Shown piece by piece: positions 1-6,477 of a stretch of 7,494 bases of DNA. This DNA comes from G026625185 sp035256645 (lineage in GTDB: Bacteria; Desulfobacterota; WTBG01; JAGOGO01). Every line of letters starts with the position of its first letter. Within the stretch, counting starts at the first letter, position 1. The notes beneath the pieces were generated by a model. That model was not told the DNA's origin, searched no databases, and saw only the letters and a list, made by a program, of their open reading frames with translations. The translations under genes were made by a program, and so were the position numbers. Location of the stretch: positions 1-7,494 of the forward strand of contig DATEXU010000242.1 of the NCBI GenBank assembly GCA_035256645.1, written 5' to 3'.

Positions 1-952
1 CAGACTGGACAACCACCGCTTCATCCTTTTGTGGTTCTTCAGTTTTTATCTCCGCTATTGCTTCTTCCGGTTTTGTTTCCGGAGAAGGAGCTAAAGACTC
101 CGAACTCTGGGCTGCCGAAGGCGTCATTGACATTAATTGTGCCTTCCTTCCCTCAAACCCCGTGCCAAAAAATATCGTAGCCCCTTGGGAGGTAGAGACT
201 ACCTCGAATGGAGGCAGTTCGCTCAAGGGAGATTCAAAAACCAGGCGCAGGTAATCAGGGTGTTCTCCCCACCGAACTTTTTTAATAAGGGAGCCTGCGG
301 AAACCTTTTCTTTGACTGACGCAAGCAAAGTAAGCTTGGAAAAATCTATTACCAGACGGGTTGGTTTACGAAGATTAAAAGAATTAAAACTTTCAATAGT
401 CCCATCTGCTATAATATCAACTTGAGCGTAATCGTTATTGGCATCATCAATAACAACATCAAACACTTTTTCTGCCTTTTTCACTGACGGAAGAGGCTTA
501 GGGAAATCAATCCAAAGATCATTTTCAGAGGGGAGGACCTCATAGTGGGCCGTGTTATTCATCGCAATTTCAACACGGGCACAGTTCTTTCCCTCTTTTT
601 CAAGCTCTGATGGAACAATTTCCAAAACTACTCCCTTACTCACTGGAATAGGTTCACCAGAAATCGCGAGCCGAGCTTCGACCACATCAATTATCAGGCG
701 AAGCGGTGATTCTGCCTGCGTAACTTCATAGGTGAGAGGCGCAGACCCTTTAATAACCACTCTCACAGCATCCTCTTTCTCTTCCACCTCAATGTTTGAA
801 ATCAAAGCGAGCTGTTGCTGAGTTGTTCCAGCTCCTTGGACCGCTTCAGGTTGTTGAGTAACCCGCTTGGGTTGGCTCGCACATCCTCCCAAGATTAGAA
901 CTACCGATAGTATTTGGATCATTCTTTTAAATACTAAATCTCGATAATTCAT
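1..952 (-). CDS. pilQ: PilQ, type IV pilus secretin, N-terminal part (runs off left edge)
   Basis: This is the N-terminal 317 codons of the outer-membrane secretin through which the type IV pilus passes. The frame stays open from an ATG at 952-950 to base 1. Residues 11-24 form a hydrophobic stretch ending in the lipobox LGGC, with Cys24 as the predicted lipidation site. Two AMIN-like regions follow, about residues 49-150 and 165-263; AMIN domains bind peptidoglycan in PilQ. The second contains LRKPTRLVIDFS and VRWGEHPDYLRLVFES, typical of PilQ. Residues 264-317 are a Ser/Pro/Glu-rich linker. The N0/N1 and secretin domains would lie beyond the edge. Its start is 5 bases after the pilP stop, so it is the next gene in the pilMNOPQ operon. 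A GGAAGG-like site lies somewhat far (about 12-13 bases) from the ATG. Met11 is an alternative start, but it would lose the positively charged n-region. Identity rests on AMIN domains plus synteny, since the secretin domain is not visible. Confidence 0.88.
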   Translation of the reverse strand, partial: MNYRDLVFKRMIQILSVVLILGGCASQPKRVTQQPEAVQGAGTTQQQLALISNIEVEEKEDAVRVVIKGSAPLTYEVTQAESPLRLIIDVVEARLAISGEPIPVSKGVVLEIVPSELEKEGKNCARVEIAMNNTAHYEVLPSENDLWIDFPKPLPSVKKAEKVFDVVIDDANNDYAQVDIIADGTIESFNSFNLRKPTRLVIDFSKLTLLASVKEKVSAGSLIKKVRWGEHPDYLRLVFESPLSELPPFEVVSTSQGATIFFGTGFEGRKAQLMSMTPSAAQSSESLAPSPETKPEEAIAEIKTEEPQKDEAVVVQS

Positions 953-957
953 TAAGC

Positions 958-2016
958 TCATTTTTCCTTCCTCTCTTCTTCTCCTGTATGGAGCTTTATT
1001 CTTATTGCTCTTGTTTTTGTTGCACCAAAAATATCGGTTGCTTCCTCGGCAACCACTACTTCATCTTTTAAGATATCCGTCACCTTCCCCTGATTGTTCC
1101 CGATAAAGGAACCTTTGGAAATTATGTAACCCTTGCCCGCACTATCTTCAACGAGGGCGCGGGGGTTATCAATATTCCAAATAATCGCAACCAGTTTCAA
1201 CTGGCTGAGCTCATATCTTTGCAACGGCTGGAGAGTTTTGTCAGTCTCTTCTTTACTGCGTTTTACCTCAAGAATGAATGGTTTGAACGGATCAGGTTTG
1301 CCCGTAGGATCATAGATATAACCACTCGGTTTCGTTTTTTTTGGTCCTGCAAGTAATTTATCCAAAAACGTTAATCCCTTACCCTCGCAGGTTGCCTTCA
1401 CAATTTCGGGCTGCGCTTTATCCTGATTATAGCGCCAGAAAAGCGTGTTTTCTTCGATCCGGTCAGCATTACTCTCCAGGATTTTGCCCGGCAAAATCAA
1501 AGTAAACTCGAGTGAAAAAGGTCCTTGCATCTTTTTCTGTTCAAAGTCTTTGCGGATACCCTCGGTTTCTATTTGAAAACCTAAATTGCTATTTTTGTCC
1601 CGATAAAAACTGACCTCCCCTTTCTGGAAAGCTTTTGTGTTAAGTAAATTTTGTAGCGTATCAAAGGTTACTGTATAAAAAACATGAAGCTTATCTTCTT
1701 TCTTTTCAAAAATAGCTTTTTCGATTTTAATCCCTTCTCCCTGGAATTGTTCCTTTAAATCCTCTTCGGTTGCAACCAGCCCATCAGGAATAGGCTTAGC
1801 TATAGTGTTCTCCTTCGATTTTTGAGCTTGTCCAAGCTTCTGACTCAAATCTTCTCCCAGAATATACATGACCTCTAACTGTCCTGAACCATCCTTTTTC
1901 AAAGTAAATTTACTCTCCGACTCTAAGCAGCCCTGAACGAGAAGGAACAAGGGTATGGCCAGGCAGTATAAAATCAGTTTGAGATATAAATTCTTTTTAA
2001 AAAATAGCATACTCAT
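958..2016 (-). CDS. pilP: PilP-family pilus assembly lipoprotein with an extra N-terminal domain
   Basis: PilP is the periplasmic lipoprotein that links the PilN/PilO inner-membrane complex to the PilQ secretin. The C-terminal part, residues 233-352, is a clear PilP domain: YIYDPTGKPDPF, then LSQLKLVAIIW, NPRALVEDSAGKGYIISKG and a V-T-D-I-L-K-D-E-V-V-V strand pair. The N-terminus has a lysine-containing n-region, a hydrophobic core and a lipobox-like VQGC, with Cys30 as predicted lipid anchor. Canonical PilP is about 170-180 residues; this one is 352. The additional residues 31-232 begin with an LKKDGSGQLEV motif and end near LPGKILESNAD and NTLFWRYN. This pattern recalls bacterial lipoprotein domains of the LppM/DUF3153 type, a resemblance judged by eye only. 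The gene starts 19 bases after pilO with no convincing Shine-Dalgarno site, suggesting coupling to pilO translation. Two in-frame ATGs (2016 and 2010) are possible starts. Confidence 0.9.
   Translation of the reverse strand: MSMLFFKKNLYLKLILYCLAIPLFLLVQGCLESESKFTLKKDGSGQLEVMYILGEDLSQKLGQAQKSKENTIAKPIPDGLVATEEDLKEQFQGEGIKIEKAIFEKKEDKLHVFYTVTFDTLQNLLNTKAFQKGEVSFYRDKNSNLGFQIETEGIRKDFEQKKMQGPFSLEFTLILPGKILESNADRIEENTLFWRYNQDKAQPEIVKATCEGKGLTFLDKLLAGPKKTKPSGYIYDPTGKPDPFKPFILEVKRSKEETDKTLQPLQRYELSQLKLVAIIWNIDNPRALVEDSAGKGYIISKGSFIGNNQGKVTDILKDEVVVAEEATDIFGATKTRAIRIKLHTGEEERKEK
1321..1926 (-). other. Extra N-terminal domain of PilP, residues 31-232
   Basis: This is the part of the pilP product between the lipidated Cys30 and the PilP domain. 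It has a DGSG turn at residues 42-45, a charged helical stretch around 80-95, alternating beta-like segments at 96-118 and 134-150, and an LPGK motif at 175-178 followed by an aromatic NTLFWRYN strand at 190-197. It is absent from canonical PilP of Neisseria or Pseudomonas, whose PilP domain follows a short disordered linker. A bridging or sensing role in the periplasm is possible, but nothing in the sequence proves a function. Confidence 0.6.
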
Positions 2017-2035
2017 AATGTTGAGAAATCAGTTG

Positions 2036-2653
2036 TTATTTTTTTCTTTGGTTTTTATTTTTGCTCGGTTCTTCCTTTGCTGCCGGAGTTTCAATAAACA
2101 TAAAGGTGGTAGCTAAACAAGAGGTATTCAATATCATTTTTTCATCTTCTTCATAACGTTTTGCCATGCTCACATTGGTGATATTGACAATCCGGTTGAG
2201 ATTACCAACTTTACTGAAAAAACTGGCAACCTCATGGTAACTACCCTCAACCTGGATTTCTACCGGGATTTCCGCATAAAATTCTTTGGGAACTTCGGGT
2301 TTGGGACGAAAAAGTAAAAAATTAAGTCCGGCTTCTTTTCCCAATGATGAGATAGTGGTTAAAAGCTGTGGGATCTCTTTTTTATCCGGAAGCTGAGCCT
2401 TTTTAATTTCAAGATCTCTCTTTACACTCTCCAATTTTGCTTCGAATACTTTCGGATCTTGAGCCACTCTCTTCTTTTCATTTAAATCCTGTTCCAATTT
2501 TGTATATTCCTGATCTTTGGCATCAAGTTTTTCGTAAGCAGGTAAAAGAAGATATTGTCCGAGCACCAACACTATAAGTAAAATAATTATCCCCAAGATC
2601 CCCATTTTTTTGGGAGTCGAAAGCCTCATTATGTCTTCAAAGGTTATTGCCAA
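2036..2653 (-). CDS. pilO: PilO, type IV pilus inner-membrane alignment protein (TTG start)
   Basis: PilO is a bitopic inner-membrane protein that pairs with PilN and helps set the periplasmic frame for pilus assembly. The product has 205 residues, the usual size. It has a short cytoplasmic N-terminus, one membrane helix at about residues 17-38, a charged coiled coil at about 40-87, and a C-terminal ferredoxin-like domain at about 92-188 with GSYHEVASFFSKVGNLNRIVNI, a hallmark of the family. The tail is lysine-rich. The start chosen is TTG at 2653-2651 because an AAGAAGGGG Shine-Dalgarno site lies 6 bases upstream. The first ATG is residue 9 (2629-2627) and has a weaker site. It lies 39 bases after pilN and 19 bases before pilP, in one operon. 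Confidence 0.93.
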   Translation of the reverse strand: MAITFEDIMRLSTPKKMGILGIIILLIVLVLGQYLLLPAYEKLDAKDQEYTKLEQDLNEKKRVAQDPKVFEAKLESVKRDLEIKKAQLPDKKEIPQLLTTISSLGKEAGLNFLLFRPKPEVPKEFYAEIPVEIQVEGSYHEVASFFSKVGNLNRIVNITNVSMAKRYEEDEKMILNTSCLATTFMFIETPAAKEEPSKNKNQRKK

Positions 2654-2659
2654 GACTTA

Positions 2660-2668
2660 CCCCTTCTT
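2660..2668 (-). promoter_or_regulatory. Ribosome binding site for pilO
   Basis: On the minus strand this reads AAGAAGGGG, followed by six bases and then TTG. It is the best Shine-Dalgarno match in the pilN-pilO gap and is the reason for choosing the TTG start over the ATG eight codons further in. Confidence 0.65.
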
Positions 2669-2692
2669 GCGTTTTTATTTTTTCTTTTTTGC

Positions 2693-3283
2693 TCACCGCT
2701 TAGCCGAAGCTTCTTGAGCTTCTTGTGTTGTCTCTAAGTCTTTAATGGTTTTAATAATAGCGGTAAGAGAAAATTTTTTAAATAAATACCCCTCTACTTT
2801 AGTTTCCTCTGCAAACTGAAGCTCAACATTTTCAAACTCAGGAGAATCCTCAAGATTAGTCATACATTGAGCAATTGTCTCATTGTCAACTGCTACGCCC
2901 TCGACGGCTACTTTGGCCCCTTGACACTTTAAAGTACTTAACCACATTCTACCGGGAACAATTCCCGTGGCAAGTGATGCTAATATTTTTGCCGGTCCGG
3001 ATTTGTTTTCTTCCAATTGCTCAATCACCTTAACCTTCCGTTCTAAGACTGCAGTATTTTTTTTATGCTCAGCAATTTTTTCCTCATCTTTTTTAAGTTT
3101 TTGAAGTTCATTTTTGGTGTCTAAAATTTTTTTATCGAGAGCGTCTGCGCTTCTTTGAAGATAAAACCAAATTCCTATTACTATAAGAATAGCCAAGCAT
3201 ACCGACAATACAGCGAAAACCCCCTGGTCAAGATAGGGTGATTTTTTCTTTACTTTTTCTCGGGGAAGAAGGTTTATCCTCAT
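2693..3283 (-). CDS. pilN: PilN, type IV pilus inner-membrane alignment protein
   Basis: PilN anchors the cytoplasmic PilM ring to the periplasmic PilO/PilP complex. The 196-residue product begins MRINLLPRE. The INLLP motif is the conserved cytoplasmic peptide that docks into a groove of PilM. A single membrane helix spans about residues 22-43, a lysine/glutamate-rich coiled coil spans about 45-95, and a C-terminal ferredoxin-like domain spans about 97-180, including GPAKILASLATGIVPGRMWL and EFENVELQF. Length and domain order match the family. The ATG directly follows the pilM stop codon with no gap, and its GGAGG ribosome binding site lies inside the last codons of pilM, so translation is very probably coupled. 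Confidence 0.94.
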   Translation of the reverse strand: MRINLLPREKVKKKSPYLDQGVFAVLSVCLAILIVIGIWFYLQRSADALDKKILDTKNELQKLKKDEEKIAEHKKNTAVLERKVKVIEQLEENKSGPAKILASLATGIVPGRMWLSTLKCQGAKVAVEGVAVDNETIAQCMTNLEDSPEFENVELQFAEETKVEGYLFKKFSLTAIIKTIKDLETTQEAQEASAKR

Positions 3284-4339
3284 CTACTCCTCCAGTTTTC
3301 GGAGCGCTAACCCTACGCCGACAGCCGCAATTGGTCTTATTTCTTTTATATGATCAGGATCAAACTGGGCTTCGTTGTATTTTATCTCCCGGAAAGAATC
3401 AAAGAATTCTACAGAAACACCAACCCGTTCGGCAATCAAGTCTTTGATTCCAGGAAGTTGAGAGGCGCCCCCAGTCAGGTAAATCTTTTTTACTTCCTCC
3501 TCGGTGGTAGAAGCGGCGTGCAAATCTAATGATCTCTGAATTTCTACTGCCAATGCTAAGGATATATCGTGAATAATTTTATCTAAATGATCATAGTCAA
3601 CGTGTTCCAATTCACCACCCTTTTTTAAGTTTTCTGCTTCTTCCTCGCTCACCGCCAATTGCTTCTGAATCTCTTCACTGAGTTTGTTCCCACCCATAAA
3701 TATATCTCGAGAAAAGGTGCTTTTCCCTTCTTTGACCACATTGATATTGATTACTCCGGCCCCCATATCAATTAAGGCCACAACCGGCACCTTTTCGTCC
3801 GGATAATTAAACTCATAAGCATTCCCTAAGGCAAATGAATCAATATCCACAATGACCGGTTCCAAACCGGCTTCGCTAATAACCTCAACGTATTCGTTGA
3901 TGAGGGACTTTTTGGCGGCGACTAAAAGAACTTCCATTTGATCAGGGTTGGTTTCATTAATTCCTATAACTTGATAATCAATATTTACCTCTTCGATATC
4001 AAACGGTATGTATTGTTCAGCTTCAAACTTGATTGATTCGGCGAGCTCATCGTCGTTCATGGTATTGGTGATGATCTTCTTGATAATAACAGGATGGCCG
4101 GAGATGGAAGTGGCAACATGCTTGGTTTTAGGTTTTAAGCTACCGGTAAGGTTGGTGATCGCAGTAACCAAGGCAGAGGAATTTTTTAATACCCCATTGA
4201 CAATTGTTTCCTTAGGGAGCAAAGAATTTCCAAAACTTTTAAGCTGATAACCTTTTTTACTCTCCTCCAGTTCAACCATTTTTACGCCGCTGGTTCCTAT
4301 ATCAAGCCCTAGGATCCTTTTTGATTTCTTTAAAAACAT
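3284..4339 (-). CDS. pilM: PilM, actin-like ATP-binding protein of the type IV pilus
   Basis: PilM is the cytoplasmic actin/FtsA-fold protein that forms a ring under the inner membrane and binds the PilN N-terminal peptide. The 351-residue product has the expected nucleotide-binding motifs in order: phosphate-1 loop LGLDIGTSGVKMVEL (residues 10-24), phosphate-2 loop ALIDMGAGVININVV (188-202) and the adenosine motif IYLTGGASQLPG (286-297). The segment ESIKFEAEQYIPFDIEEV (101-118) is characteristic of PilM. It ends with IAAVGVGLALRK. Length matches the family. The ATG at 4339 has a GGAG site 11 bases upstream. It lies 18 bases after the small HTH gene and directly abuts pilN, placing it as the first structural gene of the pilus operon. 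Confidence 0.96.
   Translation of the reverse strand: MFLKKSKRILGLDIGTSGVKMVELEESKKGYQLKSFGNSLLPKETIVNGVLKNSSALVTAITNLTGSLKPKTKHVATSISGHPVIIKKIITNTMNDDELAESIKFEAEQYIPFDIEEVNIDYQVIGINETNPDQMEVLLVAAKKSLINEYVEVISEAGLEPVIVDIDSFALGNAYEFNYPDEKVPVVALIDMGAGVININVVKEGKSTFSRDIFMGGNKLSEEIQKQLAVSEEEAENLKKGGELEHVDYDHLDKIIHDISLALAVEIQRSLDLHAASTTEEEVKKIYLTGGASQLPGIKDLIAERVGVSVEFFDSFREIKYNEAQFDPDHIKEIRPIAAVGVGLALRKLEE
3287..3293 (-). promoter_or_regulatory. Ribosome binding site for pilN inside the end of pilM
   Basis: The minus strand reads GGAGGAG, then the pilM stop TAG, then the pilN ATG. The site is encoded by the final Leu-Glu-Glu codons of pilM, which implies translational coupling and near-equal output of PilM and PilN. 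Confidence 0.75.
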
Positions 4340-4357
4340 TGAGAAGTTTCTCCAAAA

Positions 4358-4558
4358 TTAATCATCTATAAAGACATTATTTTTTTCGGATAACTTTAAC
4401 CCTAAGGCAAGAATGATTTTTCTCTTGGTATCCATGCGACAACCACTTCCCCTTTCGATTCGGTTAAGAGTTAAAGGGGAAATGCCTGCAGTTCGCGCCA
4501 GTTCGGCCTTGCTCATAAGGCGTTCTTCTCTAAGTTTACGTACTTGATTTTTTACCAA
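4358..4558 (-). CDS. Small XRE-type helix-turn-helix protein heading the pil operon (TTG start)
   Basis: This is a 66-residue protein made almost entirely of a single XRE/Cro-C1-type DNA-binding domain. Residues 17-37 (KAELARTAGIS, then PLTLNRIERG) form the helix-turn-helix: the LAR-AGIS turn and the recognition helix ending in RIERG are typical. A basic DTKRKIILALGLKL helix and an acidic tail (VFIDD) follow. There is no second domain for a ligand. The start is TTG at 4558-4556: an in-frame TAA immediately precedes it and CAGGT lies 7 bases upstream. The first ATG, residue 15, would remove helix 1. It lies 18 bases before pilM, with a promoter upstream and no terminator between, so it is probably cotranscribed with pilMNOPQ. 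It may regulate its own operon; that is inference, and other targets are possible. Confidence 0.82.
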   Translation of the reverse strand: MVKNQVRKLREERLMSKAELARTAGISPLTLNRIERGSGCRMDTKRKIILALGLKLSEKNNVFIDD

Positions 4559-4565
4559 TTATTTT

Positions 4566-4570
4566 ACCTG
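4566..4570 (-). promoter_or_regulatory. Ribosome binding site for the HTH gene
   Basis: The minus strand reads CAGGT seven bases before the TTG start codon. With an in-frame stop directly before TTG, it fixes the start despite the non-ATG codon. Confidence 0.5.
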
Positions 4571-4591
4571 ATTATTGTTATCTATAATATT

Positions 4592-4605
4592 TTATTAATT
4601 AATAA
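4592..4605. promoter_or_regulatory. 14-base perfect palindrome in the pil operon leader, possible operator
   Basis: The sequence TTATTAATTAATAA is its own reverse complement. It lies between the predicted transcription start (about 4626) and the HTH start codon at 4558. This is a place where a repressor could block transcription, and the adjacent gene encodes a small dimer-type DNA-binding protein. The surrounding DNA is extremely AT-rich, so chance palindromes of this kind are likely. Treat as a candidate only. Confidence 0.3.
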
Positions 4606-4632
4606 TCAAATAAAAACATAATCTTGAATACT

Positions 4633-4661
4633 AAAATATAAAGTTGTTTTTAGTTTGTCAA
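4633..4661 (-). promoter_or_regulatory. Predicted sigma70-type promoter of the HTH-pilMNOPQ operon
   Basis: On the minus strand a perfect -35 box TTGACA (4661-4656) is followed by a 17-base spacer and TATTTT (4638-4633), which matches five of six -10 consensus bases. The predicted start of transcription is near 4626, giving a leader of roughly 68 bases before the HTH gene. The rest of the 203-base gap between lnt and the HTH gene is AT-rich; I see no GC-rich terminator hairpin for lnt in it, so some readthrough from lnt is possible. Confidence 0.7.
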
Positions 4662-4761
4662 GCTTTTTTTTTAATATCTTTGAATTTTTTTTAAAAATTA
4701 AATATTTTCAAATAATTAAATACCATCACTTAGCAATAAATGATCAGAAACTTAATCATAA

Positions 4762-6324
4762 TTATCTATTTTTTTTGTTTATAATTACCCCAATTACCAT
4801 AAACAGTAGCAAGACTATTCCACACAAACCTACTCCAACATCACCATATTGAGAATAAAATGTGGAAGAGAAATTAACCGGAATCTTTCCGTTACAAAAA
4901 GTCCGCTCAAATAGTGGTGTTTGTCCCTGGATATACCCGGTAGGTTCGATTATCCCTGAGATTCCAGAGTTTGCCGCTCGCACTACTGCTGTTCTATTTT
5001 CAATTGCCCGAAACACGGCCATAGAAAAATGTTGATAAGGCGCGCTTGATCGACCAAACCACGCATCGTTAGTGATAGTTACGAGAAAATTTGCTCCGGA
5101 TTTGCAGTAATTCCGGGATAAGTTCGGAAAGATAATCTCATAGCAGATAAGGACTCCGCATCGAGCCTTTGGAATCGCAAACAAAGTGAAGTTTTTGCCG
5201 GGCGAAAAATCCCCCACTCCCGCAACCATCTTTTCCACAAAAGGCAGGAAGGGTTTCAAAGGAACATACTCACCAAAAGGCACCAAATGAACCTTATCAT
5301 ATTGGCTCACTTTTTTATCCTCAGGAGAGACTAAAAAAGCGCTATTAAAATATTTATAGTCTTCCGGCTTGCTCCTTGCCTCATAAGCCAAACTTCCAAA
5401 AAGAATTGGCGCGTTTACCTTTTTGGCCAAGCTGAGGAAAAAAGGCCCATACTCGTGTTCAGGTGAAAAATAACAAGGAACTGCAGTTTCCGGCCAGACA
5501 ATAAGGTCAGGATGATCTTTCGCAGCCTTTACCGTAAGGCTTTGGTATGTAGCGAGTGTCTCATTGGTATAAGCAGGGTCCCATTTTTGCGCTTGATCTA
5601 TGTTCCCTTGAATGAGAGAGACCTGAAGGTGGATACTATTCTTATTTGCATTTTTGATTTTCTCAATGCGAACGTGTCCGTAAAAAATTACGCTTAGTAA
5701 AATACCCAAGGTAACTATTGTATAAAGAAAGGGGAACGGGTTAACGCGGAATCGAGCCCACTTTACAATAATATATAAGGAAACATTAGCAAGCACTATG
5801 AGAAAGCTTACCCCGTACACTCCGGTTATATCACTTATTTGGATAAGGAAAAGATTTTGATACTGCGAGTATCCGAGCAGTCCCCAAGGAAAACCCGAAA
5901 GCAGGTAAGCGCGAAGAAATTCTAATAGTGTCCATACAACGGGAGCAATCACTGCCGGCTCAATACAAAAGCGGTTCCGAAAAAAAATTAGGAGACCCCC
6001 AAAGGCCCCCACATAAAGACCCAGATATGAAGAAAGCAGTATCAAAAGAAAAAAACTGGTTGCCTCAGAGAGGTTTCCATAATGCATCATGGATACAGTA
6101 ACCCAAGAAAGAAGGGTTGAAAAATGAACGATGCCGGTTATCCAACCTAAAAAAAATGCTTTTCTGGGGGTAGCGCCCTCAAGCGCCATAAACAAGGGTA
6201 TGAAACTGATCCAGGCAACCTGACTGAGGCCAAATTTAGGAAAAGGCAAAGTGAGAAGAATTCCCGCAAGAGAAGATAAAAAAAATTCTAATAAAAATGT
6301 CTGAATCGCCTTTTTTTTCATCAC
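4762..6324 (-). CDS. lnt: Apolipoprotein N-acyltransferase
   Basis: Lnt is an inner-membrane enzyme that transfers an acyl chain from phospholipid to the N-terminal cysteine of diacylated lipoproteins, the last step of their maturation. The 520-residue product has a membrane part of several hydrophobic helices (about residues 8-215), a periplasmic nitrilase-fold domain (about 232-480) and a final membrane helix (about 497-515). The catalytic triad is intact: Glu279 in VWPETA, Lys344 in YDKVHLVPFGEYVP and Cys394 in LICYEIIFP, matching E. coli Glu267, Lys335 and Cys387. Glu352, corresponding to E. coli Glu343, and Tyr395-Glu396 are also present. Start is GTG at 6324 (AGGA site 8 bases upstream) or the next codon, ATG at 6321; spacing slightly favours GTG. 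It precedes the pil operon, but the strong promoter in the gap suggests separate transcription. PilP and PilQ here look like lipoproteins and would be substrates. Confidence 0.96.
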   Translation of the reverse strand: MMKKKAIQTFLLEFFLSSLAGILLTLPFPKFGLSQVAWISFIPLFMALEGATPRKAFFLGWITGIVHFSTLLSWVTVSMMHYGNLSEATSFFLLILLSSYLGLYVGAFGGLLIFFRNRFCIEPAVIAPVVWTLLEFLRAYLLSGFPWGLLGYSQYQNLFLIQISDITGVYGVSFLIVLANVSLYIIVKWARFRVNPFPFLYTIVTLGILLSVIFYGHVRIEKIKNANKNSIHLQVSLIQGNIDQAQKWDPAYTNETLATYQSLTVKAAKDHPDLIVWPETAVPCYFSPEHEYGPFFLSLAKKVNAPILFGSLAYEARSKPEDYKYFNSAFLVSPEDKKVSQYDKVHLVPFGEYVPLKPFLPFVEKMVAGVGDFSPGKNFTLFAIPKARCGVLICYEIIFPNLSRNYCKSGANFLVTITNDAWFGRSSAPYQHFSMAVFRAIENRTAVVRAANSGISGIIEPTGYIQGQTPLFERTFCNGKIPVNFSSTFYSQYGDVGVGLCGIVLLLFMVIGVIINKKNR

Positions 6325-6360
6325 AAAAAATGTCCTGCTCGGTTATACGACAAGAAAACA

Positions 6361-6388
6361 ACAATATTCTCTAACATGCTGTTGAAAA
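6361..6388 (-). promoter_or_regulatory. Weak candidate promoter for lnt, partly inside the repeat terminus
   Basis: On the minus strand TTTTCA (6388-6383, inside the left terminal repeat of the element) is followed by 16 bases and TATTGT (6366-6361). Each box matches four of six consensus bases. It would start transcription near 6354, about 30 bases before lnt. The match is weak and no better one was found between the upstream terminator and lnt. Confidence 0.22.
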
Positions 6389-6411
6389 ACTCATGAAACA
6401 TTCAGAATGTC

Positions 6412-6432
6412 ATGCTGAACTTGTTTCAGCAT
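6412..6432. repeat. Internal hairpin 1 of the left element
   Basis: An inverted repeat with an 8-base stem, ATGCTGAA (6412-6419) pairing with TTCAGCAT (6425-6432), around a 5-base loop. It is preceded by TGT, so TGTCATGCTGA at 6409-6419 is identical to 7302-7312 in the right element. Confidence 0.7.
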
Positions 6433-6456
6433 CCAATAAAATCAAAATGCTATGAG

Positions 6457-6477
6457 ACCCTGAACCAAGTTCAGGGT
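6457..6477. repeat. Internal hairpin 2 of the left element
   Basis: A perfect 9-base stem, ACCCTGAAC (6457-6465) with GTTCAGGGT (6469-6477), around a 3-base loop. TCAGGGTGACA at 6471-6481 recurs exactly three times in the right element. Confidence 0.75.

Noticed and set aside
137..319. Open frame of 60 codons on the plus strand
   Set aside because: It is antisense to pilQ, whose frame is open throughout and encodes AMIN domains; composition does not look protein-like.
1133..1315. Open frame of 60 codons on the plus strand
   Set aside because: It lies opposite the conserved PilP domain and has no family features.
3238..3447. Open frame on the plus strand
   Set aside because: It is a shadow of the pilN start and the pilM end, both strongly supported.
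4008..4247. Open frame of 79 codons on the plus strand
   Set aside because: It is antisense to the conserved N-terminal half of PilM.
1..4558. A wholly new gene system in place of a type IV pilus operon
   Set aside because: PilM, PilN, PilO and the PilP domain all carry clear family motifs in canonical order, so the novelty is limited to added domains, anchoring and the leading HTH gene.
4559..4761. Terminator for lnt in the gap before the pil operon
   Set aside because: Only AT-rich runs and weak AT stems are present; no GC-containing hairpin with a following T tract was found on the minus strand.
4655..4852. Open frame of 65 codons on the plus strand across the lnt end and the AT-rich gap
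   Set aside because: It overlaps the lnt 3' end, is dominated by Phe, Ile, Asn and Lys as expected of AT-rich non-coding DNA, and has no convincing ribosome binding site.
5512..5697. Open frame on the plus strand
   Set aside because: It is antisense to the Lnt catalytic domain.
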